A program made the position numbers and the translations under genes. A stretch of DNA of 64,000 bases from DASQZT01 sp035638575 (GTDB taxonomy: Bacteria > Acidobacteriota > Terriglobia > Bryobacterales > Bryobacteraceae): NCBI GenBank assembly GCA_035638575.1, contig DASQZT010000297.1, positions 22,897-86,896 of the forward strand, given 5' to 3'. The number at the start of each line of letters is the position of its first letter. Within the stretch, counting starts at the first letter, position 1. The notes beneath the pieces were generated by a model. The model worked only from the letters and a program-made list of their open reading frames with translations, did not search any database and was not told the DNA's origin. Shown here in pieces: positions 1 through 8,168 of the stretch.

Positions 1-1101
1 GAAGATCGCCGCCGCGCCGGTGCGGCCGTCCTCGACCTGACCGAATCCAACCCCACGCGCGCGGGATTCGACTACCCGGACGACATCGTGCGCGCGTTCG
101 CCGGCCCGCGGATGCTGCTCTACCAGCCCGCGCCCGCCGGGTTGGAGGAGGCGCGCGAGGCCGTGGCGGCTTACTACGCCGCGCGCGGCCAGCCCGTGGA
201 CCCGCGCCGCATTCTGCTCACCGCCAGCACCAGCGAAGCCTACGCCTACCTTTTCAAGCTGCTGTGCAATCCCGGCGACCAGGTCCTGGTTCCGCGGCCC
301 TCCTACCCGCTGTTCGAATTCCTCGCGGACCTCGAAGCGGTCGAGATCCGGCAGTACCCGCTCGTCTATCACGGCGGATGGTCCATCGATATCCAAGCGC
401 TGGCCGCCGCGATCACCGATCGGACCCGCGCCGTCGTGCTGGTGAACCCCAACAACCCGACCGGCTCTTACGTGAAGCGCGCGGAGCTGGATGCCCTGTC
501 GCGAATGGGCCTGCCGCTGATCTCCGACGAGGTGTTCTCGGACTACTGCTTCGCCCCGGACGACTCCCGCGTGACCACCGTTGCCGGCGCGGTCGAAGAT
601 CAACTCGCCTTTTCCATGAGCGGGCTTTCGAAAATCGCGGGCCTGCCGCAGATGAAGCTGGGCTGGATTGTCGTGGGCGGGCCGGAGCCATTGCTCCGCG
701 AAGCCATGGAAAAGCTGGAGTGGATCGCCGACACGTATCTTTCGGTGAGCACTCCGGTACAGTGCGCGGCGGCCAACCTGCTCGATGCCGGATCGCGCGT
801 GCGGGAACAGATCCGCGCGCGAACGGCCGCCAACCTTGCCTTGGCGCGGGATGCGCTCGGCGGATCCGCGGCCAATATCCTCGCTATGGAGGGCGGCTGG
901 TACATCACCGTCCAGGTGCCCCGCATCCGCGGCGAGGAGGAATGGGCCCTGGAACTGCTTTCCCGCGAGGACGTCCTGGTCCAGCCGGGCTTTTTCTTCG
1001 ACTTCGAATCCGAGGCGTTCCTGGTTGCCAGCCTGTTGACCGCCCCCGCGATCTTCCGCGAGGGAACCCTGCGGCTCAGACGCCTGGTAGATCGGGATTA
1101 G
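1..1101 (+). CDS. class I/II PLP-dependent aminotransferase (5' end outside window)
   Basis: The reading frame is open from the first base, so the gene starts upstream of the window. The GTG at 88 is internal, because conserved aminotransferase sequence (LDLTESNPT) precedes it. It would transfer an amino group between an amino acid and a 2-oxo acid using pyridoxal phosphate in the cytoplasm. Visible fold-type I landmarks are VNPNNPTGSY, the SDEVFSDY stretch where the conserved Asp contacts the PLP ring nitrogen, and SGLSKIAGLPQMKLGW with the Schiff-base lysine. The visible part is about 366 residues, close to the usual 380-400. Substrate specificity cannot be read from sequence. The next gene begins after a 78-base gap. 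Confidence 0.9.
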   Translation, partial: EDRRRAGAAVLDLTESNPTRAGFDYPDDIVRAFAGPRMLLYQPAPAGLEEAREAVAAYYAARGQPVDPRRILLTASTSEAYAYLFKLLCNPGDQVLVPRPSYPLFEFLADLEAVEIRQYPLVYHGGWSIDIQALAAAITDRTRAVVLVNPNNPTGSYVKRAELDALSRMGLPLISDEVFSDYCFAPDDSRVTTVAGAVEDQLAFSMSGLSKIAGLPQMKLGWIVVGGPEPLLREAMEKLEWIADTYLSVSTPVQCAAANLLDAGSRVREQIRARTAANLALARDALGGSAANILAMEGGWYITVQVPRIRGEEEWALELLSREDVLVQPGFFFDFESEAFLVASLLTAPAIFREGTLRLRRLVDRD

Positions 1102-1179
1102 CGGCCTAACACACGTAAATTCAGCGGCAAAACGCGTCAATCGGCGGAAAGATCCCGTACAATCGAATCGGGAGATACG

Positions 1180-1983
1180 ATGAGATCTGTTTCGGTGCCG
1201 GCATTCCTTCTACTCGCCGGGGCAATTGCCGCCTCGGGCCAGACGAATCCGCCCGCCGTGACCGGCGTAACCAATACCGCCGGCTCTCCGTCGGTGCAGG
1301 CCGTGGCGCCCGGCTCGCTGGTCTCCATCTTCGGAACCAATCTGGCCTCTACCATGGCGTCTTCCGACACCGTCCCGTTGTCCGTTTCCTTGAGCGGTGT
1401 CAGCGTCACGTTCAACAATATCCCCGCGCCCATCCAGTTCGTGAGCGGCGGCCAGATCAACCTGCAAGTGCCGTGGGGCGTGCCGCCCTCCGACTCAAAC
1501 AGCGGTCCGGTACAGGTCGTCGTCACGAGCAGTGGCGCCGCCTCCGCTCCCGCCGGCATCCAGGTGGTCGCGAGCGCCCCGGCGATCTTCAACATCGGTG
1601 GACAGGCAATCGCCATCAACGCCGATGGAAGTCTCGCGGCTCCCGCGGGCTCCATCCCGGGCATCGCCACGCGCCCGGCCACCATCGGCGATCCCAATGG
1701 CCTGGTGATCCTGGCAACCGGCCTCGGTGCGGTAGACACGTCTTTAGGCGATGGCGCGAATTCCATGGATCAGCAGCGGAACACGCTGGTCAAGCCCACC
1801 GTGATGATTGGCGGAGTCGCCGCCCAGTTGGTGTTCTCCGGCCTGTCGCCGCAGTTCGTCGGCATCGACCAGATCAACGTGGTAATCCCCAGCGGCACGC
1901 CGACCGGCAACGCCGTCCCCCTGCAAATCCAGGTGAACGGCACGGTAACTTCCAACCAGGTCTGGATCGCGGTCAGCCAGTAA
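1180..1983 (+). CDS. secreted TIGR03437 (Solibacter C-terminal domain) protein
   Basis: This 267-residue protein has a cleavable signal peptide (hydrophobic residues 5-20, likely cut after ASGQ). The rest is essentially one TIGR03437 unit, recognised by APGSLVSIFGTNLA, the IPAPIQFVSGGQINLQVPW segment and the GLGAVD segment. The domain is a known but functionally uncharacterised, probably Ig-like module enriched in Solibacter-type acidobacteria, usually at the C-terminus of large secreted proteins. Here it stands almost alone. The ATG has a GGGAGA ribosome site, and a TACAAT hexamer at about 1157 may be its -10 element. A second copy of the domain ends the GH79-like protein at 14560-16644. Confidence 0.85.
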   Translation: MRSVSVPAFLLLAGAIAASGQTNPPAVTGVTNTAGSPSVQAVAPGSLVSIFGTNLASTMASSDTVPLSVSLSGVSVTFNNIPAPIQFVSGGQINLQVPWGVPPSDSNSGPVQVVVTSSGAASAPAGIQVVASAPAIFNIGGQAIAINADGSLAAPAGSIPGIATRPATIGDPNGLVILATGLGAVDTSLGDGANSMDQQRNTLVKPTVMIGGVAAQLVFSGLSPQFVGIDQINVVIPSGTPTGNAVPLQIQVNGTVTSNQVWIAVSQ

Positions 1984-2020
1984 GTCGCGCGTTACCGACC
2001 CGCGCGCGCCGCCACTCCCG

Positions 2021-2053
2021 CTCCGTTACCGAGCCGCGCGTCAGCAAGCGGTC
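2021..2053. repeat. interspersed repeat copy C (imperfect)
   Basis: The segment CTCCGTTACCGAGCCGCG followed by CGTCAGCAAGCGGTC matches the copy at 49281-49314 with a few substitutions and a two-base gap. It lies directly after the TIGR03437 gene and runs into the stop codon of the convergent M28 peptidase (TCA at 2052-2054 on the plus strand). A shorter, more degraded relative (GTTACCGACCCGCG) lies just before it, at about 1990-2004. Confidence 0.6.
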
Positions 2054-3746
2054 AGTTTCCGCCACCGCCGCGTCCGCCCCGCCCGCCGCGTCCGCCACGG
2101 CCGGCATCCGGCGGCGTGGGAGCAGGCAGGTCCTTGCGCGGCAGCTTTTCGGGCCGCGTGGCCGCCTGGTACACGAATACGGCTTCGACGATCGCCATCT
2201 GCTCCATGTCGTCCTGCTGAATGCGGTCGTACACGTCCATGTTCGAATGGTGCGTGCGCGTGTCGTAGTCCATCGGGTCCTGGATGAACTGGAAGCCCGG
2301 CAGCCCCACGCGGTCGTACGACTGGTGATCCGTGCCGCCCGTATTGCGAACGGTGATCACGCCGGGGGTCAGGTCCTTCAGCCCGGCGAACCACTGCTCG
2401 AAAATCGGCCGCACCATTTCATTCCCCTGGAGATAGATGCCGCGAATGCGACCGGTGCCGTTGTCCACGTTGAAGTACCCGGCGAAGTTGTCGTGCTCGG
2501 GTGTGGGCTTCATGACCGCCGGATCGGCGAAATGATCCTTCACGTACGCCGCCGAGCCGAGCAGCCCCTCTTCTTCCCCACCCCACAAGGCCATCCGCAC
2601 GGTGCGGTCCATCTTGAGGTTGAGCGATTTGAGAATGCGCATCACCTCCATCGAGACGGCGCTGCCGGCGCCGTTGTCGGTTGCGCCCGTTCCCATGTGC
2701 CAGGAATCGAAGTGCCCGCCCACCATCACCAGCTCGTTCGGCTTGGTGGCGCCCGGGATCTCGGCGATCACGTTGAAGGAATCCGTGTTGCTCATGTCGA
2801 ACTTGGTCTTGATATCGAACGAGAGCTTCACCGGAACCTCGTGCGCCACCAGACGCGCGATGCGGTTGTAGTTCTCGGCCGTGATGGCAATCGACGGCAG
2901 GTTCTTCGTGGGATCTCCGGTGCGCGAGGAGCCGTTGCTGGCGAAAACCGTGCCGCTTTCGCCGCGGCCGCTGGCCGTAATCGTCAATAGGACGCCTTCA
3001 TCGTTAAAGAAGTTCCGTTGCCGGTCCGTGAAAGCCTGGCGCTCCTCCGGGGTCATAGCGGCCAAAGCAGCCGCCCCCGCTCGCCCAGCCCGCCCGCCGC
3101 CGCCCGTCGGAAGGATCTCCGGAACCAGCGCCTGCAACTCGTCGTCGGTGTAACGGTGAGCCAGCGGCGTGGTGGGGAAGGCGAGGTCCGAGGCAGCCGC
3201 GGTCATGACGATCTTCCCCTTGAGCTTTCCATGGAACTTGTCCAGGTCGGCCGGGACCTGGATCTGCGCCAGCACGACCTCGCCGGTCACGGCGCCGTTC
3301 GTGCTCCCGCTCCACGCCTGCGGATAGCCGATGATGGGCATGTAGGTGGGCTCCACCATGGCGCCGGTGTACCCGGTGATCTCCCAACTGGGGATCGCGC
3401 CGCCGCGGCCGCCGCTGGTGGACCACTTTTCCAGGTGGACGTTGCTCATGCCCCATTCCTTGAGCTGCCCCACCGCCCAGTCGCCCGCGCGGCGGAACTG
3501 CGGAGAATTCGTGAGGCGCGGCCCGTAGCGGTCCGTCAGGTTGTACATGATGTTCATCACCTGCGAGGCGCCGCGCCCGCCGCCCCCGCCGAAGCCGCCG
3601 CCGCCAAAGCCACCGCCGCCGCCCAGTTCCGCGGTCTTGATCTTGTGAATGACGTTCAGATCCACCCGCTCCATGGCCTGCTGACCGACAATCAGCAGCG
3701 GAACGAGCATGAGAATCGCGATCGTGAAATAGGTTTTTCTCGCCAT
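2052..3746 (-). CDS. secreted M28 family zinc metallopeptidase
   Basis: This 564-residue exopeptidase-type protein would cleave N-terminal residues from peptides outside the cytoplasm. Residues 1-22 form a signal peptide or anchor. A glycine-rich stretch follows (about 42-59), then a probable PA-like insert (about 130-310) and the M28 catalytic domain. Two-zinc ligands are visible: GGHFDSW (His345), GATDNGAG (Asp357), GGEEEG (general-base and ligand glutamates at about 391-392), the Asp of FNVDNG and the His of RTHHSNMD. The C-terminus is an Arg-Gly-rich tail. It is convergent with the TIGR03437 gene, and its stop codon lies in an interspersed repeat. Substrate is unknown. Confidence 0.88.
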   Translation of the reverse strand: MARKTYFTIAILMLVPLLIVGQQAMERVDLNVIHKIKTAELGGGGGFGGGGFGGGGGRGASQVMNIMYNLTDRYGPRLTNSPQFRRAGDWAVGQLKEWGMSNVHLEKWSTSGGRGGAIPSWEITGYTGAMVEPTYMPIIGYPQAWSGSTNGAVTGEVVLAQIQVPADLDKFHGKLKGKIVMTAAASDLAFPTTPLAHRYTDDELQALVPEILPTGGGGRAGRAGAAALAAMTPEERQAFTDRQRNFFNDEGVLLTITASGRGESGTVFASNGSSRTGDPTKNLPSIAITAENYNRIARLVAHEVPVKLSFDIKTKFDMSNTDSFNVIAEIPGATKPNELVMVGGHFDSWHMGTGATDNGAGSAVSMEVMRILKSLNLKMDRTVRMALWGGEEEGLLGSAAYVKDHFADPAVMKPTPEHDNFAGYFNVDNGTGRIRGIYLQGNEMVRPIFEQWFAGLKDLTPGVITVRNTGGTDHQSYDRVGLPGFQFIQDPMDYDTRTHHSNMDVYDRIQQDDMEQMAIVEAVFVYQAATRPEKLPRKDLPAPTPPDAGRGGRGGRGGRGGGGN

Positions 3747-3941
3747 ATGTTTGGATACCCGACTATATCAAACTAACGACGCCGTCTGTCGGGTTTGAGG
3801 TTACCGGCCTGAGCAGTCCGTGGGCGGGCTGGATTCCACCGCCGGCGGAAGCGTCCGGCGGCAGCCTCCCCGGGACGAGCTATCGCCCCATTTGCGCGCC
3901 CTCCGGCTCTCCGTTTACCCTGGCGAAATGGAACTCGTGAG

Positions 3942-4739
3942 ATGAACACCGCGGCCGTACCCGCGCGTCTGGCGCGTCTGCTGATGATCGGGGTCTGCTG
4001 TGCGTGGAAGGCTTTGGCGCAGGACCCCTTCGAGATTCACATCTACGAATATGAACCCATGTCGCGCGGTGAGTATAGCCTGGAAGCGCATCTGAACTTC
4101 GAGACTCAGGGGAGTGCCCTGCGGGACGGGACGCTCCTTCCCACTCAACACCAGGCGCATCTCACATTGGAGCCGACCGTAGGGTTGTCGGAAAACTTCG
4201 CCATCGGCTTCATGTTCCTGAATGCCTGGGAGCCGGGTTACTCTCCCCAATTCGCCGGTTGGCGCGTGCTGCCGCACATCTACGCTCCGGAATCGTGGCG
4301 CTTGCCCGTGCGCCTTGGCTTTGTTGCCGAATTCTCATTCCAAAATGACCGGTACGAAGAAAATTCGAGGAGAGCCGAACTGCGTCCTGTCATCGACCGC
4401 GAATTTGCGCGCTGGCAGATTGTGTTCAATCCCGTTTTCGAGCGTGCCTTGCATGGGCCCGGCACCCGCCGCGGATGGAACCTCGAGCCCGCCATGCTCG
4501 TTCGGTGGAAGCGCAGGAGCTTTGCGCCCTCCATCGAATACTACGGAGAAATCGAGAGCATCAACACCGGCCCGCGCGCTCAACCCGAGGTGCACCAACT
4601 TTTCGCCGGAGGCGATTGGCAGGTAAAGCCGGCATTCAGTGTCAACCTGGGAGCGGGCTTCGACCTCGGCGCCCGCGGTCCCGGCGTGGTCCTGAAAAGC
4701 CGCTTCGAATGGCACTGGGGCACGGCGCGGAATCCCTGA
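3942..4739 (+). CDS. secreted, probable outer-membrane beta-barrel protein
   Basis: This 265-residue protein has a signal peptide ending near ALAQ (residue 27). The mature part is rich in alternating aromatic and polar strands (for example YSLEAHLNFETQ, FAIGFMFLNAW, SFAPSIEYYGEIE) and ends with an aromatic-containing strand (RFEWHWG). This pattern suggests a small beta barrel of the outer membrane. I do not recognise a named family, and function is unknown. A strong hairpin at 4858-4883 separates it from the convergent YXWGXW gene. Confidence 0.6.
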   Translation: MNTAAVPARLARLLMIGVCCAWKALAQDPFEIHIYEYEPMSRGEYSLEAHLNFETQGSALRDGTLLPTQHQAHLTLEPTVGLSENFAIGFMFLNAWEPGYSPQFAGWRVLPHIYAPESWRLPVRLGFVAEFSFQNDRYEENSRRAELRPVIDREFARWQIVFNPVFERALHGPGTRRGWNLEPAMLVRWKRRSFAPSIEYYGEIESINTGPRAQPEVHQLFAGGDWQVKPAFSVNLGAGFDLGARGPGVVLKSRFEWHWGTARNP

Positions 4740-4857
4740 ATCTCTCGGGTTCACGAATCCCCCGGCTCCCGCGCCTCCGCCATGCGCCGCGCCCAACGTT
4801 GCTGGTTGCTCGTTCGGGCCGCCGCACTCTTCCCCGTCGACGTGGCCCCGTAGGACG

Positions 4858-4883
4858 CCCGGCGGTCACGGTCAACCGCCGGG
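4858..4883. terminator. hairpin between convergent genes
   Basis: A perfect 9-bp inverted repeat, CCCGGCGGT and ACCGCCGGG, is separated by an 8-base loop. It sits between the 3' ends of the genes at 3942-4739 and 4945-5307 and could terminate both. There is no long T-run, so intrinsic termination is inferred from position only. Confidence 0.55.
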
Positions 4884-4944
4884 AGCGTGCGGCTCCGCCC
4901 GGCCGGGTTGCGCGCCCTGGGACGGCTGCTTCGAATCGATTTGT

Positions 4945-5307
4945 TCAGTGGCGGTCGTGGTCTCGCCGAAAATCTCGATCATGGTCGCGGTCCGAGTGAT
5001 GATCGTGTTCGCGCCGCCCGGCATTGCCGTCCCAATAACCATTGAAGAAGCGCTCGCCATCGTGGTGAGGTGGAACCCACCGTGCGCCGGGATAAACGGG
5101 GCGCGTCCAGTATCCAGCGTGCCACCTGTAATGGTTCCCGACAGGATACCAGTAGCCGTCCACCCAGACAAATTCCGGCCCCGGACGTGGTGGCAGAACC
5201 CGAACTACTCTCGGCGGTGGTGGCGGGCCGATGCGGATTCCGATGGAAATCTGACCGAACGCAAGTCCTCCAATCATGAACATCAATGTCAGCAGTCCCG
5301 TTTTCAC
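4945..5307 (-). CDS. small secreted YXWGXW (WXXGXW) repeat protein
   Basis: This 120-residue protein has a signal peptide (MKTGLLTLMFMIGGLAFGQ). Two short aromatic repeats follow, of the kind seen in the WXXGXW/YXWGXW family (FVWVDGYWYPVGNHYRWHAG, then GYWTRP), and then a His/Asp/Arg-rich tail (HHSDRDHDRDFRRDHDRH) that could bind divalent metals. The family is common in Gram-negative exported proteins and has no assigned biochemical role. The start is fixed by an AGGAGG site a few bases upstream. An inverted repeat at 5358-5388 lies about 50 bases before the start codon. Confidence 0.75.
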   Translation of the reverse strand: MKTGLLTLMFMIGGLAFGQISIGIRIGPPPPPRVVRVLPPRPGPEFVWVDGYWYPVGNHYRWHAGYWTRPVYPGARWVPPHHDGERFFNGYWDGNAGRREHDHHSDRDHDRDFRRDHDRH

Positions 5308-5357
5308 TGTTACCTTCCTCCTCGACTAAGCATATGGCCTGCGGGCTTGGTGTGTGG

Positions 5358-5388
5358 CTGTTGTAACCGATGAAGCTGTTTACAACAG
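5358..5388. promoter_or_regulatory. 9-bp inverted repeat, candidate operator
   Basis: CTGTTGTAA and TTACAACAG form a perfect inverted repeat with a 13-base spacer, so the half-site centres are 22 bp apart, about two helical turns. It lies upstream of the minus-strand YXWGXW gene and about 190 bp upstream of the plus-strand FHA gene. Geometry and AT-rich arms in a GC-rich genome suggest a dimeric regulator site. The cognate protein is unknown. Confidence 0.45.
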
Positions 5389-5578
5389 TACAGAAACGGA
5401 TGACGTAGACGCTCACCTTGCCGCCACACGGGGTGGGAAGCCACCCCGGCGGCAAAAGCAACGGGTCTCCACAGGCCTCCCCAAGCGGCCGGACTCGATC
5501 TCCGGCAGCGTGATGTACCGCACCCTTGGACCGCACCGACATTGCCGCACCCGCCCGGTCATGAAATCATTGTGATGA

Positions 5579-7018
5579 GTGGCTGAAGAGCCTGCGACAA
5601 TTTCGCGAATCAAGGCGTGGCTGGTTGCACGTTCGGGTCCGCTGGGGGGAACCCGCTACCTGCTTCGCGATGGCGGCACGCGGATCGGGAGGAGCCCGGA
5701 GAATGATATTGTCCTTCACGGTCCGAACACGGCGACGGTTTCGGCGCAGCATGCGGAGATCGGGAGAGAGAACGGCGTCTGGCGGATTCACGACACCGGC
5801 AGCACCAATGGAACCTACCTCAACGGACAGCGGATCGCGGAAGCCGAATTGACCGGAGAGGCCATCATCCGGCTCGGCAACGATGGCCCGGACTTTTCCT
5901 TCGTGATGGAGGAAATCGTTCCTTCCGAACTGGACGGTACGCTCGTGATTCCCGAAGGCATCCTGTTGACGCAAGCGCGCCCCGCGTCCGCGCCGGGGAC
6001 GGATGGGCATGAGGGTTTGCTGTCGGACGCCGTCAGCCGGGCCCGGCGCGCTCGCATCGAGGGCCGGGGCGGCCAGACCATGAGTCTCATGCGCGACGTG
6101 CTGCAGCGCGTGTTGCAGCGCAGCAGCCGCCGTTTCCGCATCGCGATCTGGGTGCTGGCGGCCGCGCTGGCGCTCATCTCTTCGCTCGGCTACTGGAAGA
6201 TCATGCGTCTGAAAAGCGACAAGAAGGGGATCGACCAGCGCATACAGGAGATTGAAACGCGCCTCGATATGACGCAGGATACGCCCGAGCAGACCGACAG
6301 CTTGATCTCTCGGCTCGACGCCTACGAGGACGAGGCCCAGGCTCTCCAGCGCAGTCTGCTGTACCGCGTGGGCGTCGGCCAGAGGGAGACGTTCGTAACG
6401 CAGCAGGTCCGGGCCGTGATGGCGGAATTCGGCGCTGAGGTCTACCGCATACCGCCCGAGTTTATCGAGCGCGTCAATGCCCACATCGAGGCGTACCAGG
6501 GGCCGGATCGCCCGCATATGGAATATGCGCTCACCGGGGCCAAAGCGCAGATCGCGACCATGCAGAGGATACTCGAAGAGGAAAAGCTCCCGCCCGATTT
6601 CGCTTACGTCCCGCTGGTGGAGAGCGCGCTGTCGGCCAGCCAGAACAGCGCTGCCGGCGCGGCTGGCCCATGGCAGTTCACGCCCGGCACGGCGCGGGCC
6701 TTCGGCTTGCGGGTGGACAGCGCGGTCGATGAGCGCAAAGACCTCCGGAAATCGACGCGCGCAGCCTGTGGTTTCCTCCGCCAGCTGCTCCTCGATTTCG
6801 GCACCGGCAGCTCCGTGATGCTTGCGCTGGCAGCCTACAACCTGGGTCCCGCGAAAGTGAAGCAGGCGGTCATTAAATCGGTGAAGGATCCGATCAAACA
6901 GCGCAATTTCTGGTATCTCTACCGCGCCCGCGCGCTGCCCGCCGAGACGCGCGAGTATGTCCCCAAGGTTTTCGCGGCGATTATCATCGGGCGGAATCCG
7001 GAGCGGTTCGGATTTTGA
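5579..7018 (+). CDS. FHA domain - transmembrane - lytic transglycosylase fusion (MltD-like)
   Basis: This 479-residue protein appears to join a cytoplasmic phosphothreonine reader to a periplasmic murein-cleaving domain. Residues about 12-110 are an FHA domain (RIGRSPENDIVL, SAQHAEI, DTGSTNGTYLNG). Residues 185-206 form one membrane span, followed by a coiled-coil-like stretch (210-262). Residues about 330-470 are an SLT lytic transglycosylase domain with the catalytic Glu in PLVESAL (Glu348), then GAAGPWQF and the LALAAYNLGP motif. The start is GTG; no ATG fits in frame before the FHA domain. Given the kinases encoded nearby, phosphorylation-dependent control of wall turnover is plausible but inferred. 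Confidence 0.85.
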   Translation: MAEEPATISRIKAWLVARSGPLGGTRYLLRDGGTRIGRSPENDIVLHGPNTATVSAQHAEIGRENGVWRIHDTGSTNGTYLNGQRIAEAELTGEAIIRLGNDGPDFSFVMEEIVPSELDGTLVIPEGILLTQARPASAPGTDGHEGLLSDAVSRARRARIEGRGGQTMSLMRDVLQRVLQRSSRRFRIAIWVLAAALALISSLGYWKIMRLKSDKKGIDQRIQEIETRLDMTQDTPEQTDSLISRLDAYEDEAQALQRSLLYRVGVGQRETFVTQQVRAVMAEFGAEVYRIPPEFIERVNAHIEAYQGPDRPHMEYALTGAKAQIATMQRILEEEKLPPDFAYVPLVESALSASQNSAAGAAGPWQFTPGTARAFGLRVDSAVDERKDLRKSTRAACGFLRQLLLDFGTGSSVMLALAAYNLGPAKVKQAVIKSVKDPIKQRNFWYLYRARALPAETREYVPKVFAAIIIGRNPERFGF

Positions 7019-7148
7019 CGGAATGCCATGTCCGAACTCCGATCGCGGCGCCAGCGGCGCAGAGCGGTAACGGCGGCCACGTGAGTCGCGACGGATACCT
7101 CGCCAATCCGGCTGGAACCCTTCGGCTGCCTGTCCCGTTCATTATAAT

Positions 7149-7970
7149 GTGCGGTTGGTTTTGCCATTAGCCGCGTGCCTCGCGGTTTCCGCCTTTTCCC
7201 AAGATGCGCGTGAGATCGTGCGTCGATCCGTCGAACTGGATCAGGCCAACTGGCTCCGTATGGCTGATTACACTTGGGTCGGGCGCTCGCGAGAGCGCCA
7301 TTTTGATTCGCATAGCCACGTCACTTCCGAACACCAGGAAGCCTGGGAAACCATAGTTCTGGATGGCGAGCCTTTTCGGCGAACGCTGGAGCGGGATGGC
7401 CAGCCGCTGGCGGCTGAAGATCAGCGAAAGCAACAGCAGAAACTGGACAAGGCCACCGCGAAGCTCGAAAGCGAAACTCCCGAACAAAAACTGCGCCACG
7501 CCGCCGATTTCCAGAAGGCGCGCCGCCGGGAGCGCCGATTCCTGCTCGAGATACCCGACGCCTACGACTTCCGGGTGGAAGGAAGCGACAAGATTGACGG
7601 TCACGATGTCTGGGTCGTCTCCGGCGTGCCAAAGCCGGGATATCACGCCAGGAGCCGTGACGGCGCGGCGTTGCTGAAGATCCGCGGCAAAATGTGGATT
7701 GAAAAAACCGGGTACCAGTGGGTTCGGCTGGAAGCCGAAACCACGGAAACCATCTCGTTCGGGTTGTTTCTCGCGCGCCTGAACCCCGGTGCGAAGCTGG
7801 TCCTGGAACAGACCCGGATCAACGATGAAGTCTGGTTGCCCAAGCGCGAGTATATGAGCGGTACCGGGCGGATCGGACTGGTCAAGAGGGTGGCGGAGGA
7901 TCAGGAAATCACATGGAGCGGCTATAAGAAGTTCCGCGTCGATTCCAAGTTGGTGCCAAGCGGGCCCTAG
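7149..7970 (+). CDS. secreted protein of unknown function, possible LolA-like fold
   Basis: This 273-residue exported protein starts at a GTG directly after a TATAAT hexamer (7143-7148). The signal peptide runs to AFSQ (about residue 17). The middle is a charged helical stretch (about 90-135). The second half alternates strands (LKIRGKMWIEKTGYQWVRLEAE, KLVLEQTRI), which resembles outer-membrane-lipoprotein-sorting proteins of the LolA/LppX fold. That resemblance is by pattern only and no family signature is visible. The gene stands alone between the FHA gene and the glycosidase operon. Confidence 0.6.
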   Translation: MRLVLPLAACLAVSAFSQDAREIVRRSVELDQANWLRMADYTWVGRSRERHFDSHSHVTSEHQEAWETIVLDGEPFRRTLERDGQPLAAEDQRKQQQKLDKATAKLESETPEQKLRHAADFQKARRRERRFLLEIPDAYDFRVEGSDKIDGHDVWVVSGVPKPGYHARSRDGAALLKIRGKMWIEKTGYQWVRLEAETTETISFGLFLARLNPGAKLVLEQTRINDEVWLPKREYMSGTGRIGLVKRVAEDQEITWSGYKKFRVDSKLVPSGP

Positions 7971-8168
7971 CAGGCGGCGGCGCTCCGCTTCCGCACGAGC
8001 GCCCCTGCACTCGCCACGCCGCTGCTCGATTGGTACCCTCTGCCGCCCCCGGCCAGGCGCGCGATGCTAAAAGAGTATTCGAGCGAGAAGGGCCACCCTC
8101 CCGCGGAGCCTGATATACGCTGTGCCGGACAACGCCGGCCGGCCTCGACCTGACTGAGAGGAGCTGCG

